A stretch of 64,000 bases of DNA, taken from the NCBI GenBank assembly GCA_964509205.1, contig CAZDVW010000008.1, positions 3,960 to 67,959 of the forward strand. The letters are read 5' to 3'. Position numbers and translations under genes: made by a program. The notes below the pieces were generated by a model that made no database searches, was not told where the DNA came from, and saw nothing but the letters and a program-made list of their open reading frames with translations. Numbering within the stretch: the stretch's first letter is position 1; every line of letters starts with the position of its first letter. The stretch is from Duodenibacillus sp964509205 (lineage in GTDB: Bacteria; Pseudomonadota; Gammaproteobacteria; Burkholderiales; Burkholderiaceae_F). This document shows positions 27,320 to 37,319 of this stretch, piece by piece.

Positions 27320-30300
27320 TCAGAAGGCGTACTTCATGCGAATCTGCCCGGCGATGCCCTTGTGCTGACCGAAGTAACCGACAAATCCGGCATCCACTGT
27401 GAGCGGCGTATTCGCTTCAGGTTTAAATTCCACGCCCAAGTTTACGACGCCGCTTGAGCCGCCGAGATCAGCGCTTTCCAGATTGATATGCTGGACGCTT
27501 CCCTTGGCTTTCCCGTTAAATTCGTGTTCCCACTCCACGCCGATGTAGGGCGTGTACGGAGCGTCTGCAAGATAATCAAATCGAACGCCTGCCCGCACGC
27601 GGTGCGAATTCATCGCATCGAACTTGTACGTGTCGCCTGCTGTCTGTACGGTCTTAGCCTCAACGTGCGACCACATGTAGCGAATGCTTGTGTCTGCACG
27701 CAGATTGTCCGTCAGATTCCACTGATAGCCCAAACCGACGTGTGCGGCAAAGTATGTCGCATCCATGTCGCAATTCAGGCTTTGCCCGCTTGAGACGGCT
27801 ACGTCGTTATTCGTGTAGTCGCTTGAGAGCCGTCCGACCCGTAAGGAGGCGTCGGCGTAAGCACCGCGAAGCGTGCCCTGCGTTTGTTCAAGGCGTCCGA
27901 GAAGACCCGCTCCGTAGTAGTGACTGTCGCCTTCGCCCTTTAATTTCCTGCCGCCGATCGTATTGTGCGTGGTTGTATCACCCCAGCCGCCTTCGATAAA
28001 GACGCCTGCCGTGATGTTTCTCGATTCTCCCATAAAGGTCGTTGACGCTCCGGCAATGAGATTGACGCCGTCGACCTCAACCGAAGAACCTGTGTTGTAG
28101 CGTGTGTGTCCGCCGCGAATGGCACCGAAGGAATCTGTGATGTTTGTATCAATCAGCAAGTCGGTTCCGGTGTTGACAAAGGCTAAGCCCGCAGTACGGT
28201 TCTCGGATAAGACCTTGGTTTCCGGATTGGCTTGAGAACCACGGATGCGAGCGGTGACGGCGTTGCCCTCCTGACGAATCACGGTGTCGTATCCAAGGGA
28301 AAAACTCGTCCCCTGACGGACGAATCGTTCTTCACCGTCATTGGCGAGCGTCCCTTCAACATTGGAAATCAAGGTCAGCGTATCGCCAGCCGCAAGCGAA
28401 GCATTGTCGATGCTGATGAAATTAACAGTGGTTCCTTTGTCCGCTCCATTGCCCAAAATGGCTCTGTCCGCATTCAGTACAACATCGCCGTTACTGACGT
28501 TGCCGGCTTGAATGTTGATTGTCTCAAAGTTTTCAACCGTTGAAACGGCGACTTGAGCAACTTCCCGTGCATTGAGGTTTAGGGTATTGCCGCTAAAGAT
28601 GTCGACGTTGCTGCCGGGGGTTAGTCTGAGGGCATAGCCGCCGTAGAGGTAAACGCCCTGAATGCTGTGGCTGCCGTCAACAGTAATATTGACAGTGTTG
28701 TTGGTAGCGGCATACGTGCCGTTGGAGCGGTTGTCGTCCCCGATCGCTCCGCCGGCGATGATGGTTCTGTCCTCGATAGTGGCGCCATTAATCGTAACAG
28801 TATTACGACTGGCGCTTGCCGTGAAACTTTCGGTGTCGGAATAGGTGTCATTGACATAACCGCCATGGATACTGCGGCCGATTGTCGCTCCGTCTGAGAC
28901 GATCACGTGATTGTTGTCGGCAACGGCAACGGCGTGTCCTCCGTCAGAATTCGCTTCGGCGTGTCCACCATAGATATCATTGGAAACCTCAGTGGCGTCT
29001 CCCGACACTTCCACCGTGTTGCCGCTTGCCTCAGCGATGGCTGTTCCGCCGTCACTCACGCTCCTGGCATGGCCGCCGTAGAGAAAACCTGCAGCAGAAA
29101 AACCGTCTGACACTGTTATATGGTTGCCGCTCGCATTTGCATTGGCTTCTCCTCCGGCCGGAGAGGCGATCTGGGCCTCACCGCCCCAAATAGATATCCA
29201 CTCAGCAGGAGCATCGCCCGATGCTGTCACACGGTTGTTGTTAGCCGAAGCCGTAAGATTTCCGTCACTACTGAAGATCTCAGTGTGTCCGCCATAGATA
29301 TCACCCTCGGCGGCCGTCAATATGTTTACTGTGTTGCCGTTTGCCTCAGCCGTGATGGTTCCGCTGCTGGAGGAGATCTCTGCATAACCGCCATGAGTCA
29401 TATAACTCCAGAGAACAGAATCCTCCACAATCACGGTGTTGCTGTTTATCGCAGCAGAGATGTTCCCGGTACTCGATGTGATCTCGGCATAACTGCCATA
29501 GAGTTCCCCCGAAACTTCAGTGTTGCTTCCAGAGACGGATATCGTGTTTCCGCTGAGGGTGGCTGCGGTGCTTCCGTTGCCGGAGCGGATTTCAGAATAA
29601 CCGCCGTACGCATCGCTGTTAATGATGGAATTGTCCAGAATGGTCAGCGTATTGTCACGTGCCTCTGCTGAAACCTCACAAGCCGCAGAGGAGTAGATAA
29701 AACCTCCGTAGATGAAGTCACTGATTTCGGAGGCAGAGATCGTCACACCATTGCCGTTGGCAGTGACAGCTGCACTTTCGTTGGCCAGATGGATTCTCGA
29801 TTCGCCGCCAAAAATTCCGGAACTGACATCAGAATCCGTCAGGGTTATCTGGTTGTTGTCAGCCGCAGAAAACGCCTTTCTTCCCTCGGCTTCGGAACTG
29901 CCGCCGTAGATGTCTCCTGAGACGTCTCCGAATACGTTCACTCGGTTGTTGCTTGCCTCTGCAATGGCTTTTGCACTACCTGAACTGGCGTAAGAGGAGC
30001 TGCCCATGACGTCGCCGTCAATGGTGGAGTTCGAGACGGTCACGGTGTTGCTGTTGGCGACGACCGTGGAATTTCCGCTGTCGGATACGGCATAGGTTTC
30101 ATTGCCGCAAATGTAGGCATTGATTTCGGAATTTGTCACGATCAACGTGTTGTTTTCCGCCCTCGCAGAGATTTCTCCGCTCGTCGTCTGGATATCGATG
30201 AAGCTGCCGAAAAGGCCGCTCGCGTCGCTGTCCGAGATGGTGATTTCCAAAACGTCTACCCGGTTGTTGCTTGCCTCAGCGTCGGCGTTTTCGCTATCTG

Positions 30301-30650
30301 CAGTGATATTTGTTTGAGCGCCGAAAATGGCTTTGAGAGTTGAGTTTTTTACCGTAACGCGGTTGTCGGAGGCGATAACAGGATTGGTTCCTGTCGAGTA
30401 GGCGCCGAAAACGTAATCCAGTCCTGCGGATTCATCAATGACTTGGATTTCATTTCCGCTCAGAGGGTCAGTGCTGCCGTAACTGCTGGAGAGGTGGGGG
30501 GGGGGTAAAGTCGAGGCCGCCGGTTCTCTCTGCGAAGGCAGAAGAGGCAGAGAGTGTGGCCAAACACAAGACCGTTGGAACAAACAGGCCATGCAAGGAG
30601 AGTGAACGTTTATCGGATTGACGATACCTTTCTGAAATCGGGTGATTCAT
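27320..30650 (-). CDS. Autotransporter split by a C10 tract; phase-variable, OFF here
   Basis: Two frames make one gene. From the ATG at 30650 the first frame encodes a 40-residue extended signal peptide ending SASSAFA, then ERTGGLDFTPPPP. It hits the ten-C tract (plus-strand G10, 30496-30505) and stops 11 codons later (30468). The other frame, open to 27320, carries the passenger and barrel. Removing one C (or adding two) joins them into about 1109 residues reading GLDFTPPHLSSSYG. The passenger has some 18 repeats of about 35-40 residues containing IYGGxAE and NxVxVS, suited to a beta-helix. The last 290 residues are an autotransporter barrel ending RMKYAF. As sequenced, no exported product would be made. 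AGGA lies upstream of the ATG. A homopolymer sequencing error is the alternative. Confidence 0.88.
30496..30505. repeat. G10/C10 homopolymer at the autotransporter frame junction
   Basis: Ten G on the plus strand, ten C in the coding strand, right after codon 52 or so of the second autotransporter. It sits exactly where the signal-peptide frame and passenger frame would have to meet, the usual place and composition of slipped-strand switches in surface-protein genes. Confidence 0.85.
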
Positions 30651-30762
30651 TTGATTTTTCCTGTCGATTAGGGAAGGGTTGTTTGAGAAAAGAAAAACGC
30701 AAAAAACTGAGTTTTTTCATCCATCGTTTTCCGCTGTCAACTGCACATGGGCAAACATTAAC

Positions 30763-30780
30763 ATTGTAACGAACCGTTAC
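30763..30780 (-). promoter_or_regulatory. -10-like TTACAAT and a GTAACG palindrome before the autotransporter
   Basis: On the minus strand TTACAAT resembles a -10 box about 110 nt before the ATG. It overlaps a perfect inverted repeat GTAACG-AAC-CGTTAC (30766-30780), which could be an operator. No -35 box is clear. Confidence 0.35.
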
Positions 30781-30967
30781 AGATTACTCTGCATCTTTTT
30801 TGGCTTTTTTCTTACGTATTTTGGGAAAACTCCGCCGACCGGATTGTCTCTTTTCTCGTCACGAAACATGTTGAAAATCGAAAGGACGATGCTGATCATG
30901 ACCCCGGTGCAGGCGGGCAGAAACCTTTCGGCACGGTTGACTGCCATTCATTGCCTTGAGGTGAAAT

Positions 30968-31003
30968 GAAAAAAACCGACGATTGAAATCGAAATCGCCG
31001 GTT
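30968..31003 (-). terminator. Intrinsic terminator of the DedA gene
   Basis: On the minus strand ACCGGCGATT pairs with AATCGTCGGT (one G-T pair), 8-nt loop, then seven T. It is 29 nt past the DedA stop. Confidence 0.8.
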
Positions 31004-31031
31004 CTTCTAAAAAAGGGGTACAGATTGCCGA

Positions 31032-31700
31032 TTACTTACCTTTGTCGCTTCGATGCAGGAGTCGGCGGTGCGCCCATTCCCAGCACAGGGCGACAATGAC
31101 GGGACCGGCGGCCGCCGAGATGACGCCGACAACCAAGATCATCGACAAATGATTCTTGACGAAGGGAAGGTTTCCGAAGAGGTATCCGGCTCCGATGATG
31201 CTTACGGCCCAGATAACGGCACCGATGGCACTGTAAAACTCAAAGCGCAACATGCTCATGCGAGCCGCTCCGCCGACCAGCGGAGCAAAAGCGCGGACAA
31301 TCGGCACGAAACGGGCAAGGATGATGGTCTTTCCGCCGTGCTTTTGGTAAAAAAGATTTGTCTTTTCCAATTTCTCTGAGTTGATCCAGTGAATGGATCC
31401 GTCATAGATGCGTTTGCCGAGCCAGCGCCCCGTATGAAAGCCGAGCGTATTGCCGGCGCAGGCGCCGAGGATGACGGCGATGATCAGCAGCCACGGATTC
31501 ATCGTTCCCGCGGCGGCCACGGTTCCGGCCACGAACAGGAGCGAATCGCCCGGAAGAAAAGCCATGATCACGATGCCGGTCTCACAGAAAAAGATAAGGA
31601 ACATCGCGGCATAAACGAACATTCCATATTCACTGGCAACGGTCACGAGGAAGTGATCGGCTTGTGTAAACAGTTCAATGACTAGATCCAGAAAGGCCAT
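31032..31700 (-). CDS. DedA-family inner-membrane protein
   Basis: 222 residues from the ATG reading MAFLDLVIELF. A TTG 18 nt upstream is also open but lies close to the -10-like TTACAAT (31735-31741), so the ATG is preferred. DedA/SNARE-associated domain: FCETGIVIMAFLPGDSLLFVAGT, GACAGNTLGFHTGRWLGKRI and the basic motif ILARFVPIVRAFAPLVGGAARM, with four to five membrane segments. The family includes undecaprenyl-phosphate flippases and proton-coupled lipid transporters. The role here is not fixed by sequence. Confidence 0.92.
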   Translation of the reverse strand: MAFLDLVIELFTQADHFLVTVASEYGMFVYAAMFLIFFCETGIVIMAFLPGDSLLFVAGTVAAAGTMNPWLLIIAVILGACAGNTLGFHTGRWLGKRIYDGSIHWINSEKLEKTNLFYQKHGGKTIILARFVPIVRAFAPLVGGAARMSMLRFEFYSAIGAVIWAVSIIGAGYLFGNLPFVKNHLSMILVVGVISAAAGPVIVALCWEWAHRRLLHRSDKGK

Positions 31701-31741
31701 ACGAAATCCCAGAAGCAACTCTTAGCGGCAAAAGATTGTAA

Positions 31742-32138
31742 CTGATTGACAGGGATGTTTTTAGAGAAAATTGCCAAGGGAGGGTTGTTTGATTATTTGA
31801 GCAAAAAAAGAGGGAGCCGGAATGCTCCTATATGTTGGGTGATTGTTCTCGATTTAAGGCAATTCTTTTATGCGTGTTGACTTCAGACGAGAAAGAAAAA
31901 AAAGTCAGTTTGGGCGCTATCGACCTTCTTTCTGGCGCCTTGCGCAAAGCCTGTTTGCCCCGGCCGCTTTGTTGCAATCGGAATGAAATCGGGCCGAGAG
32001 GGTCAGCCGATCCGTTGGAGCTTCCTATAAACTACCCGCCGAAGGGGAGGAGCGGTGATTTTCATCGGGGCGTTTGGCATCGGTCGAGAAGCGACGGCTC
32101 TTAGAGCACAACACTTATTTCTCCCGTTGGAGAAGACG
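31742..32138. other. Gene-free region upstream of the SGNH hydrolase
   Basis: No gene is supported. It separates divergent dedA and the hydrolase gene. A GGAG ribosome site lies at its right end (32129-32132), and a TATAAA (32025-32030) could be a -10 box without a good -35. A/T-rich runs lie at 31795-31815 and 31890-31905. Confidence 0.4.
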
Positions 32139-32936
32139 ATGAAAATAAAAAAGTTCTCTGCCGCACTCGTTGCAACGTTTTTCTTTGTTTCTGGCGCCGC
32201 AGCGCTTGAGACGGACGTCGCCCCGGAGGTGACGTCGCTTGCAAATCCTGCCCCGAAGACGGGACTTTTCGTCGGCAACTCCTTTACGTACTACAACTGC
32301 GGCGTAAACGACTATGTCCGAGGGCTGACGAAGGCAGGAAGGCAGAAGTGGACGGCACGCATGATCACGATCAGCGGCGGCGCACTTGCCTTTCATCCGG
32401 TTGAGTTCTATGTCTCTCCCCACGAGAGGGATCCCTACTTCAAGAACGGGAACACCAGGCCCTTTGACGTTGTCTTTTTGCAGGGGCAATCGGCAAGGCC
32501 GATCAGCGAGAATCATCTTCCTGTTTACAGGAAATACCTGAAGGCTCATATTGAAGCGGTGAGAAAAGCTGGCGGCGAGCCCGTCGTGGTCGGCACCTGG
32601 GCGCGGCAAGATAGCCCCGAGCAAACGCGAACAATTGCCGACTTGGTTATCGCCGAGGCGAACAAGAACCATGCGCTCGTACTCCCGGTCGGTCTTGCCT
32701 TTGCCGAGAGTTTGAAGGAGAGGCCGGAGCTCATTCTCCATCATTCCGACAAGCGCCACCCGTCGGCTGCCGGTTCCTACCTTTACGGCGCGATGGTCTA
32801 TTCGCTTCTTTTCAAGAAGTCTCCCGAAGGACTTGATTTTTTGGGCGACTGCGCCAAGCCTTTGTCCAAAAAAGACGCCAGGTTCCTGCAAAGGATTGCC
32901 TGGCGTGTGACGAAAGAGTTCTACGGCTGGGATTAA
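32139..32936 (+). CDS. Exported SGNH/GDSL-type hydrolase
   Basis: 265 residues from the ATG with GGAG ahead of it. Signal peptide: MKIKKFSAALVATFFFVSGAAA, cleaved before LETDV. Block I is GLFVGNSFTYYNCGVND, where the nucleophile Ser sits in GNSF in place of GDS. QGQSARPI resembles a middle block, and SDKRHPSAAGSYLYG holds the Asp-x-x-His pair of block V. So a periplasmic or secreted esterase or lipase is likely; the substrate is unknown. Its stop overlaps the stop of the convergent symporter gene (32933-32936). Confidence 0.8.
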   Translation: MKIKKFSAALVATFFFVSGAAALETDVAPEVTSLANPAPKTGLFVGNSFTYYNCGVNDYVRGLTKAGRQKWTARMITISGGALAFHPVEFYVSPHERDPYFKNGNTRPFDVVFLQGQSARPISENHLPVYRKYLKAHIEAVRKAGGEPVVVGTWARQDSPEQTRTIADLVIAEANKNHALVLPVGLAFAESLKERPELILHHSDKRHPSAAGSYLYGAMVYSLLFKKSPEGLDFLGDCAKPLSKKDARFLQRIAWRVTKEFYGWD

Positions 32937-34303
32937 GAGCCAAAACTAAGCTTAAGGTACGGAATAATCCCGATCGTGAAGACGGCGAGAATAATCAGAG
33001 GAAGGATCCATGTGCAGTAAAACCGCATAATGGTCGGCATTTTGAGTCCCTTTCCCGTATTGACTTCGGCCAAATAATTCTTCCAACCCCAACCGCATTT
33101 GCGTGTGCAAAAAAGAACAAAGCAGAAAGAGCCGAGCGGAAGCAAAAGGTTGCTCACAATAAAGTCTTCAAGATCTAAGACGGCCGTTCCCGGACCCAAT
33201 GGCTGGAAGTCCGACAGAACGCTGAAACCCAGCGCACAGGGTAAAGAAAGAATCGCAACGGCGGTACCGCAGACAAGACTGGCGTTCGGCCGAGACCAGT
33301 GCGTCAGGTCTCTGACGCAGGAGAGGATGGCTTCACACACGGCAAGAACAGTCGAAAACGTTGCAAATGTCATGAACAGGAAAAAGAAGGTTCCCCATAC
33401 TCTGCCGTATGCCATCTCGTTAAAGATATTGGGGAGTGCCTCAAAAATCAAGCTTGGTCCCGCAGAGGGTTTCACTCCGTACGTGAAGCAGGCCGGGAAA
33501 ATAATGAGTCCGGCCAGGATGGCAACAATCGTGTCAAGACAAATGACGTTGATGGACTCTTTAACGAGTGACTGTTCCTTATTGATGTAACTGGCAAAAA
33601 TTGCCATGCTGCCGATACCGATGCTCAGAGAGAAGAAAGCCTGATTCATAGCCGCAACGATTGTGTTGCTGGTGACTTTGGAAAAGTCAGGCAGAAGATA
33701 AAACGACAGCCCTTTGGCGGCTCCGTCAAGCAACAGGCTGTGAATGGCTAAAAAGAGCATGAGGATAAAAAGCGAGCCCATCATCCACTTGGAGACCTTT
33801 TCCAAGCCGTTTCTAAGCGGGAAAGCCAGAATAATGAAGGCACCGATAACAGTGATCAGCGTATAAAAGGTGATCTTGGGCGCATCCGTGAGCAGTTCGC
33901 CGAAAAAGCCTCCGACCGACTGGGGATCCAACGAGGCGAGCGATCCATTTGCACTTGACACCAGGTAGTAAAGCATCCAGCCGGACACAACGGAATAAAA
34001 CATCATAAGGATGACGTTGCCGGCCAAGGCAGCATAGCCGTGCCAGTGCCATTTTGAACCGGCCGGTTCAATCTTTTGGTACATGCACACAGGACTTTTT
34101 TGGGAAGCGCGGCCGACGGCAAATTCCATTGTCATGACGGGTAAGCCGAGCAAGATCAGGAACACCAAGTAGGCGAGAACAAAAATTCCGCCTCCGTTTT
34201 GACCGGTAAGCCAGGGAAATTTCCAAACGTTGCCGACGCCGATGGCACAGCCGGCACTCAATAACAAAAATCCCATTCGACTTGAAAGTTGTTCGCGTTG
34301 CAT
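32933..34303 (-). CDS. Sodium-dependent transporter, NSS (SNF) family
   Basis: 456 residues, 11-12 membrane segments. Sodium-coupled importer, usually of amino acids in bacteria. Family start: AGCAIGVGNVWKFPWLTGQNGGG, which carries the unwound TM1 sodium site, then VMTMEFAVGRASQKS. TM6-TM8 pieces: AFFSLSIGIGSMAIFASY and ATFSTVLAVCEAILSC. The substrate is not predictable. A GTTAC-type inverted repeat and a -10-like TTACAAT lie 37-51 nt upstream. Confidence 0.93.
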   Translation of the reverse strand: MQREQLSSRMGFLLLSAGCAIGVGNVWKFPWLTGQNGGGIFVLAYLVFLILLGLPVMTMEFAVGRASQKSPVCMYQKIEPAGSKWHWHGYAALAGNVILMMFYSVVSGWMLYYLVSSANGSLASLDPQSVGGFFGELLTDAPKITFYTLITVIGAFIILAFPLRNGLEKVSKWMMGSLFILMLFLAIHSLLLDGAAKGLSFYLLPDFSKVTSNTIVAAMNQAFFSLSIGIGSMAIFASYINKEQSLVKESINVICLDTIVAILAGLIIFPACFTYGVKPSAGPSLIFEALPNIFNEMAYGRVWGTFFFLFMTFATFSTVLAVCEAILSCVRDLTHWSRPNASLVCGTAVAILSLPCALGFSVLSDFQPLGPGTAVLDLEDFIVSNLLLPLGSFCFVLFCTRKCGWGWKNYLAEVNTGKGLKMPTIMRFYCTWILPLIILAVFTIGIIPYLKLSFGS

Positions 34304-34339
34304 GTCCGTGATTCCCTGAGAAAAGGCTAGCGAAAGAAA

Positions 34340-34354
34340 GTTACAGATTGTAAC
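34340..34354. promoter_or_regulatory. GTTAC-AGATT-GTAAC repeat between the symporter and mutL
   Basis: Perfect 5-bp inverted repeat. Its minus strand contains TTACAAT (34347-34353), placed like a -10 box 44 nt before the symporter ATG. The same heptamer precedes the second autotransporter, dedA and purM. Confidence 0.35.
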
Positions 34355-34494
34355 CTGCTACGCTTGAGCAACGGTAAAGAATCAGGGCGTTTTTTTGCTT
34401 GAGCCGTCAAAGTGCGACCGATACAATACAGAGCAAGGTGCGTTACAGGCTGAAATTTCCAACTGTCAGTTAAAAGACCGGAGAAAAACGAGAA

Positions 34495-36282
34495 ATGTCC
34501 ATGAATCAAGAACGACGTTGCATTGCCATGTTGCCGGATCAGTTGATCAGCCAAATTGCGGCCGGCGAAGTGATTGAGCGACCGGCCTCAGTCGTCAAAG
34601 AGCTTGTCGAAAACTCCATGGATGCCGGAGCAAAGAATATTGAAGTTCGGTTGGAGTCCGGAGGCATTAAGCGCATTATCGTTTCCGATGACGGTTGCGG
34701 CATTGAACGCGACGAGCTTGTGCTTGCCCTGCAGCGGCATGCCACAAGCAAAATTAAGACGCTTTCTGAACTCGAAGAAGTGTCAAGTTTTGGTTTCCGA
34801 GGCGAGGCGTTGGCCTCGATTGCCGCGGTGGCATCCGTCGAATTGGTGAGCCGCACGCAAGGAGAGGATCACGCTTGGTCTATCGGGAAAAATGGCGTTC
34901 AGCCGGCAGCCGGATCGGTCGGGACGCGGGTGATTGTCGAGGACCTGTTTTACAAAACGCCGGCACGCCGTAAATTTTTAAAAGGCATTGCGACGGAAAC
35001 CGAACATGTGCGCGATCAGCTGGAGCGCATCGCTCTGGCGCATCCGGCCGTTTCATTTCGTTTCTTTGCGGATTCAAAAAATATCTTTTCATGGCCGGCC
35101 GCATCCGAGCAAGCGCGAAGGGAAGCGGTGATGCCTCGAGAATTTCGGGATGCATCCCGCAGCGTTCTTGTGCAGTCTTCCGGCATATCCCTTAAGGGGT
35201 CGATTGGCCTGCCGTCTGTTGCGCGTCCTCGGACAGATGCTCAGTTCTTTTTCGTCAACGGGCGTTTTGTTCGCGATCGTGTTTTGCAGCATGCCATTAA
35301 AGCGGCCTACTCGGATGTCTTGCACGTTGCAATGCAGCCGATGTATTGCTTGGAACTGTCGATTGATCCGGCAAGAGTTGACGTCAATGTTCACCCGCAA
35401 AAAACGGAGGTGAGGTTTCGAGACGCCTCGTTTGTGCACGGGTTTGTCGAGCGAGCCGTCGTTGATGCGTTGGCTCGAATCGAAATTGATGAGGAGACCG
35501 GCGAAGTCAAGTCGTCAAGAATGCCGCCGGTTTCAACGCCTGGCGGCACCGTGCCTTCCTTTTTCCAAAAACCGCTGCAGTTTCGAGGGGAAAAGACTCT
35601 GACGCAGGAGCAGTGGAGGACGCTTTTCGGTTCCGATGAACCGGCGGCGAGACCCATGGGAGTTCCTGCCGATGCGCTGGTTGCTCCAGACGCAGATGAG
35701 CCACTTGGCCATGCCATCGGGCAACTAGCCGGCATCTACATTCTTGCGCAGAATTCTCAGGGGCTTGTGATCGTTGACATGCACGCCGCTCATGAGAGAG
35801 TGACGTACGAACGTCTGAAATGCGCGGCGGATAAAAACATGCAGATGCAGACGCTTCTGGTGCCTGTCAGCATTGAAGTGAATGCAAAACAGGCCGAGTC
35901 CTTTGAGGCGCATCAACAAGCGCTTTTCTCGCTGGGACTCGATTTAAGTCGAGCCGGAGAGCATACGCTTATGTTGCGTTCCATCCCGGCGATTCTGGCT
36001 TGTGAGGCAACCGATTCGGAGCAGATGGTGCTTCGTGTGCTGGATGATTTCTCGGAGTATGGTTCTTCTCAGCTTACGACCGAACTTCGAAACAAGTGTT
36101 TGGCAACGATGGCCTGCCACGGATCCGTGCGCGCGCACAGACTTCTGACAATCCAAGAGATGAATGCGCTTTTGCGCGACATGGAACGAACTGAACGCTC
36201 CGGGGAATGCAACCACGGAAGACCGACGTGGTACCAGTTGCCGCTTGCTGAGTTGGATAAGTTTTTTATGAGAGGTCGGTGA
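34495..36282 (+). CDS. mutL: DNA mismatch repair protein MutL, endonuclease-type
   Basis: 595 residues. The GHKL ATPase part has IAAGEVIERPASVVKELVENSMDAGA, VSDDGCGIE, SFGFRGEALASIA and GTRVIVEDLFYKTPARRKFLK. The C-terminal part has a set seen in MutL proteins with nicking activity: DMHAAHERVTYE (about 427; consensus DQHA-x2-E-x4-E, here Q to M), ACHGSVR (about 540) and CNHGRPT (about 572; consensus CPHGRP). So it probably has the metal-dependent endonuclease site with two substitutions. The miaA ATG follows the stop with 1 nt between. Confidence 0.96.
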   Translation: MSMNQERRCIAMLPDQLISQIAAGEVIERPASVVKELVENSMDAGAKNIEVRLESGGIKRIIVSDDGCGIERDELVLALQRHATSKIKTLSELEEVSSFGFRGEALASIAAVASVELVSRTQGEDHAWSIGKNGVQPAAGSVGTRVIVEDLFYKTPARRKFLKGIATETEHVRDQLERIALAHPAVSFRFFADSKNIFSWPAASEQARREAVMPREFRDASRSVLVQSSGISLKGSIGLPSVARPRTDAQFFFVNGRFVRDRVLQHAIKAAYSDVLHVAMQPMYCLELSIDPARVDVNVHPQKTEVRFRDASFVHGFVERAVVDALARIEIDEETGEVKSSRMPPVSTPGGTVPSFFQKPLQFRGEKTLTQEQWRTLFGSDEPAARPMGVPADALVAPDADEPLGHAIGQLAGIYILAQNSQGLVIVDMHAAHERVTYERLKCAADKNMQMQTLLVPVSIEVNAKQAESFEAHQQALFSLGLDLSRAGEHTLMLRSIPAILACEATDSEQMVLRVLDDFSEYGSSQLTTELRNKCLATMACHGSVRAHRLLTIQEMNALLRDMERTERSGECNHGRPTWYQLPLAELDKFFMRGR

Positions 36283-36283
36283 G

Positions 36284-37228
36284 ATGGCGCAATGGCGTGC
36301 ACTTTTTTTGCTCGGACCGACGGCGAGCGGAAAGACGGCTTTATCGCTTTCGCTTGCACAGCGTTTTCCCATTGAGATTATTTCAGTGGATTCCGCTTTA
36401 GTTTATCGAGGAATGGACATCGGGACGGCCAAGCCGACTCTGAGCGAACGATCGATTTGTCCTCACCACTTAATTGATGTGCGGGAGATTTCACAAGCGT
36501 ACAGCGCGGCAGACTTTGAGCGTGAGGCAACAACGCTGATTCAACAGATTCTGGCACGTGGAAAAATCCCCTTGATTGTCGGCGGAACAATGCTTTATGC
36601 CAAGGCATTGCGGGAAGGAATGGATAATCTTCCGGCAACCGATGAAGCCATTCGCAGACAGGTGGCTGCAGAAATCCGAGAGCGGGGACTTTCCTGCGTG
36701 CGCGAAGAACTCATGCGGATTGATCCGGAATGCGCCAAAAGACTGTCTGCGGCAGACACGCAACGCATAGGGCGAGCACTGGAAGTGTTTCGTATGACGG
36801 GTCGGACGATTTCGAGTTTTCAAAACGGTCCAAGAAATCCGGATCCATCCCTTCCTGTGATTGGTTTGATGCCGTCTCAAAGATCGCGTTTGCATGAAGA
36901 TATCTCAAAGCGATTTCGCACAATGATGCGCTCGGGCTTTGTTGAAGAGGTTCGCAGTCTGATGCAGCGGGCGGATTTTTCAAAATCCCTTTCGTCAATG
37001 AGAGCCGTCGGGTACCGTCAGGCGGTTGAATGGATTGAGGGAGATGTCAGTCAGGATGTTTTTATTGAAAAGGCCGAAGCCGCTACCCGGCAATTGGCCA
37101 AAAGACAAATGACGTGGCTTCGCTCAATGCCTCAGGTTCAGTTGTTTGATCCGCATACGGAAAGCCAGTCCGACTTTATCGAAAAGGTCAGTCCGATCCT
37201 AGAGCAAATTGCGGCAGAGAATGCATAA
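36284..37228 (+). CDS. miaA: tRNA dimethylallyltransferase MiaA
   Basis: 314 residues. Adds dimethylallyl to A37 of tRNAs reading codons that start with U. P-loop LLGPTASGKTALSLSLA near the N-terminus, then SVDSALVYRGMDIGTAKPT, DVREISQAYSAADF, IVGGTMLYAKAL, RAVGYRQAVEW and RQLAKRQMTWLR. Translationally close to mutL (1 nt apart), as in many proteobacteria. Followed by a bidirectional terminator. Confidence 0.96.
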   Translation: MAQWRALFLLGPTASGKTALSLSLAQRFPIEIISVDSALVYRGMDIGTAKPTLSERSICPHHLIDVREISQAYSAADFEREATTLIQQILARGKIPLIVGGTMLYAKALREGMDNLPATDEAIRRQVAAEIRERGLSCVREELMRIDPECAKRLSAADTQRIGRALEVFRMTGRTISSFQNGPRNPDPSLPVIGLMPSQRSRLHEDISKRFRTMMRSGFVEEVRSLMQRADFSKSLSSMRAVGYRQAVEWIEGDVSQDVFIEKAEAATRQLAKRQMTWLRSMPQVQLFDPHTESQSDFIEKVSPILEQIAAENA

Positions 37229-37245
37229 GGACAATGATAAGCGGT

Positions 37246-37302
37246 AAAAAAGGAGCGCCGTTGAGTTGCCTCGAAACAAAGACAATTCAAGCCGCTCCTT
37301 TT
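37246..37302. terminator. Bidirectional terminator between miaA and purM
   Basis: AAAAGGAGCG...TTGAGTTG pairs with CAATTCAA...CGCTCCTTTT, a stem of about 20 bp with few mismatches. T-rich stretches follow on the plus strand and A-rich ones precede. It serves both converging genes. Confidence 0.8.
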
Positions 37303-37319
37303 GGCTTTTTTAGTCAAAC

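Larger units (their letters stand above)
30651..31031. other. Gene-free upstream region of the second autotransporter
   Basis: No convincing gene. It holds the likely promoter region of the minus-strand autotransporter (TTACAAT at 30763-30769, minus) and, near the other end, the terminator of the DedA gene. The remaining sequence, about 30781-30965, shows nothing I can name. Confidence 0.5.

Noticed and set aside
30679..30969. 96-codon plus-strand frame upstream of the second autotransporter
   Set aside because: No ribosome site, no conserved-looking pattern, and it covers the promoter region.
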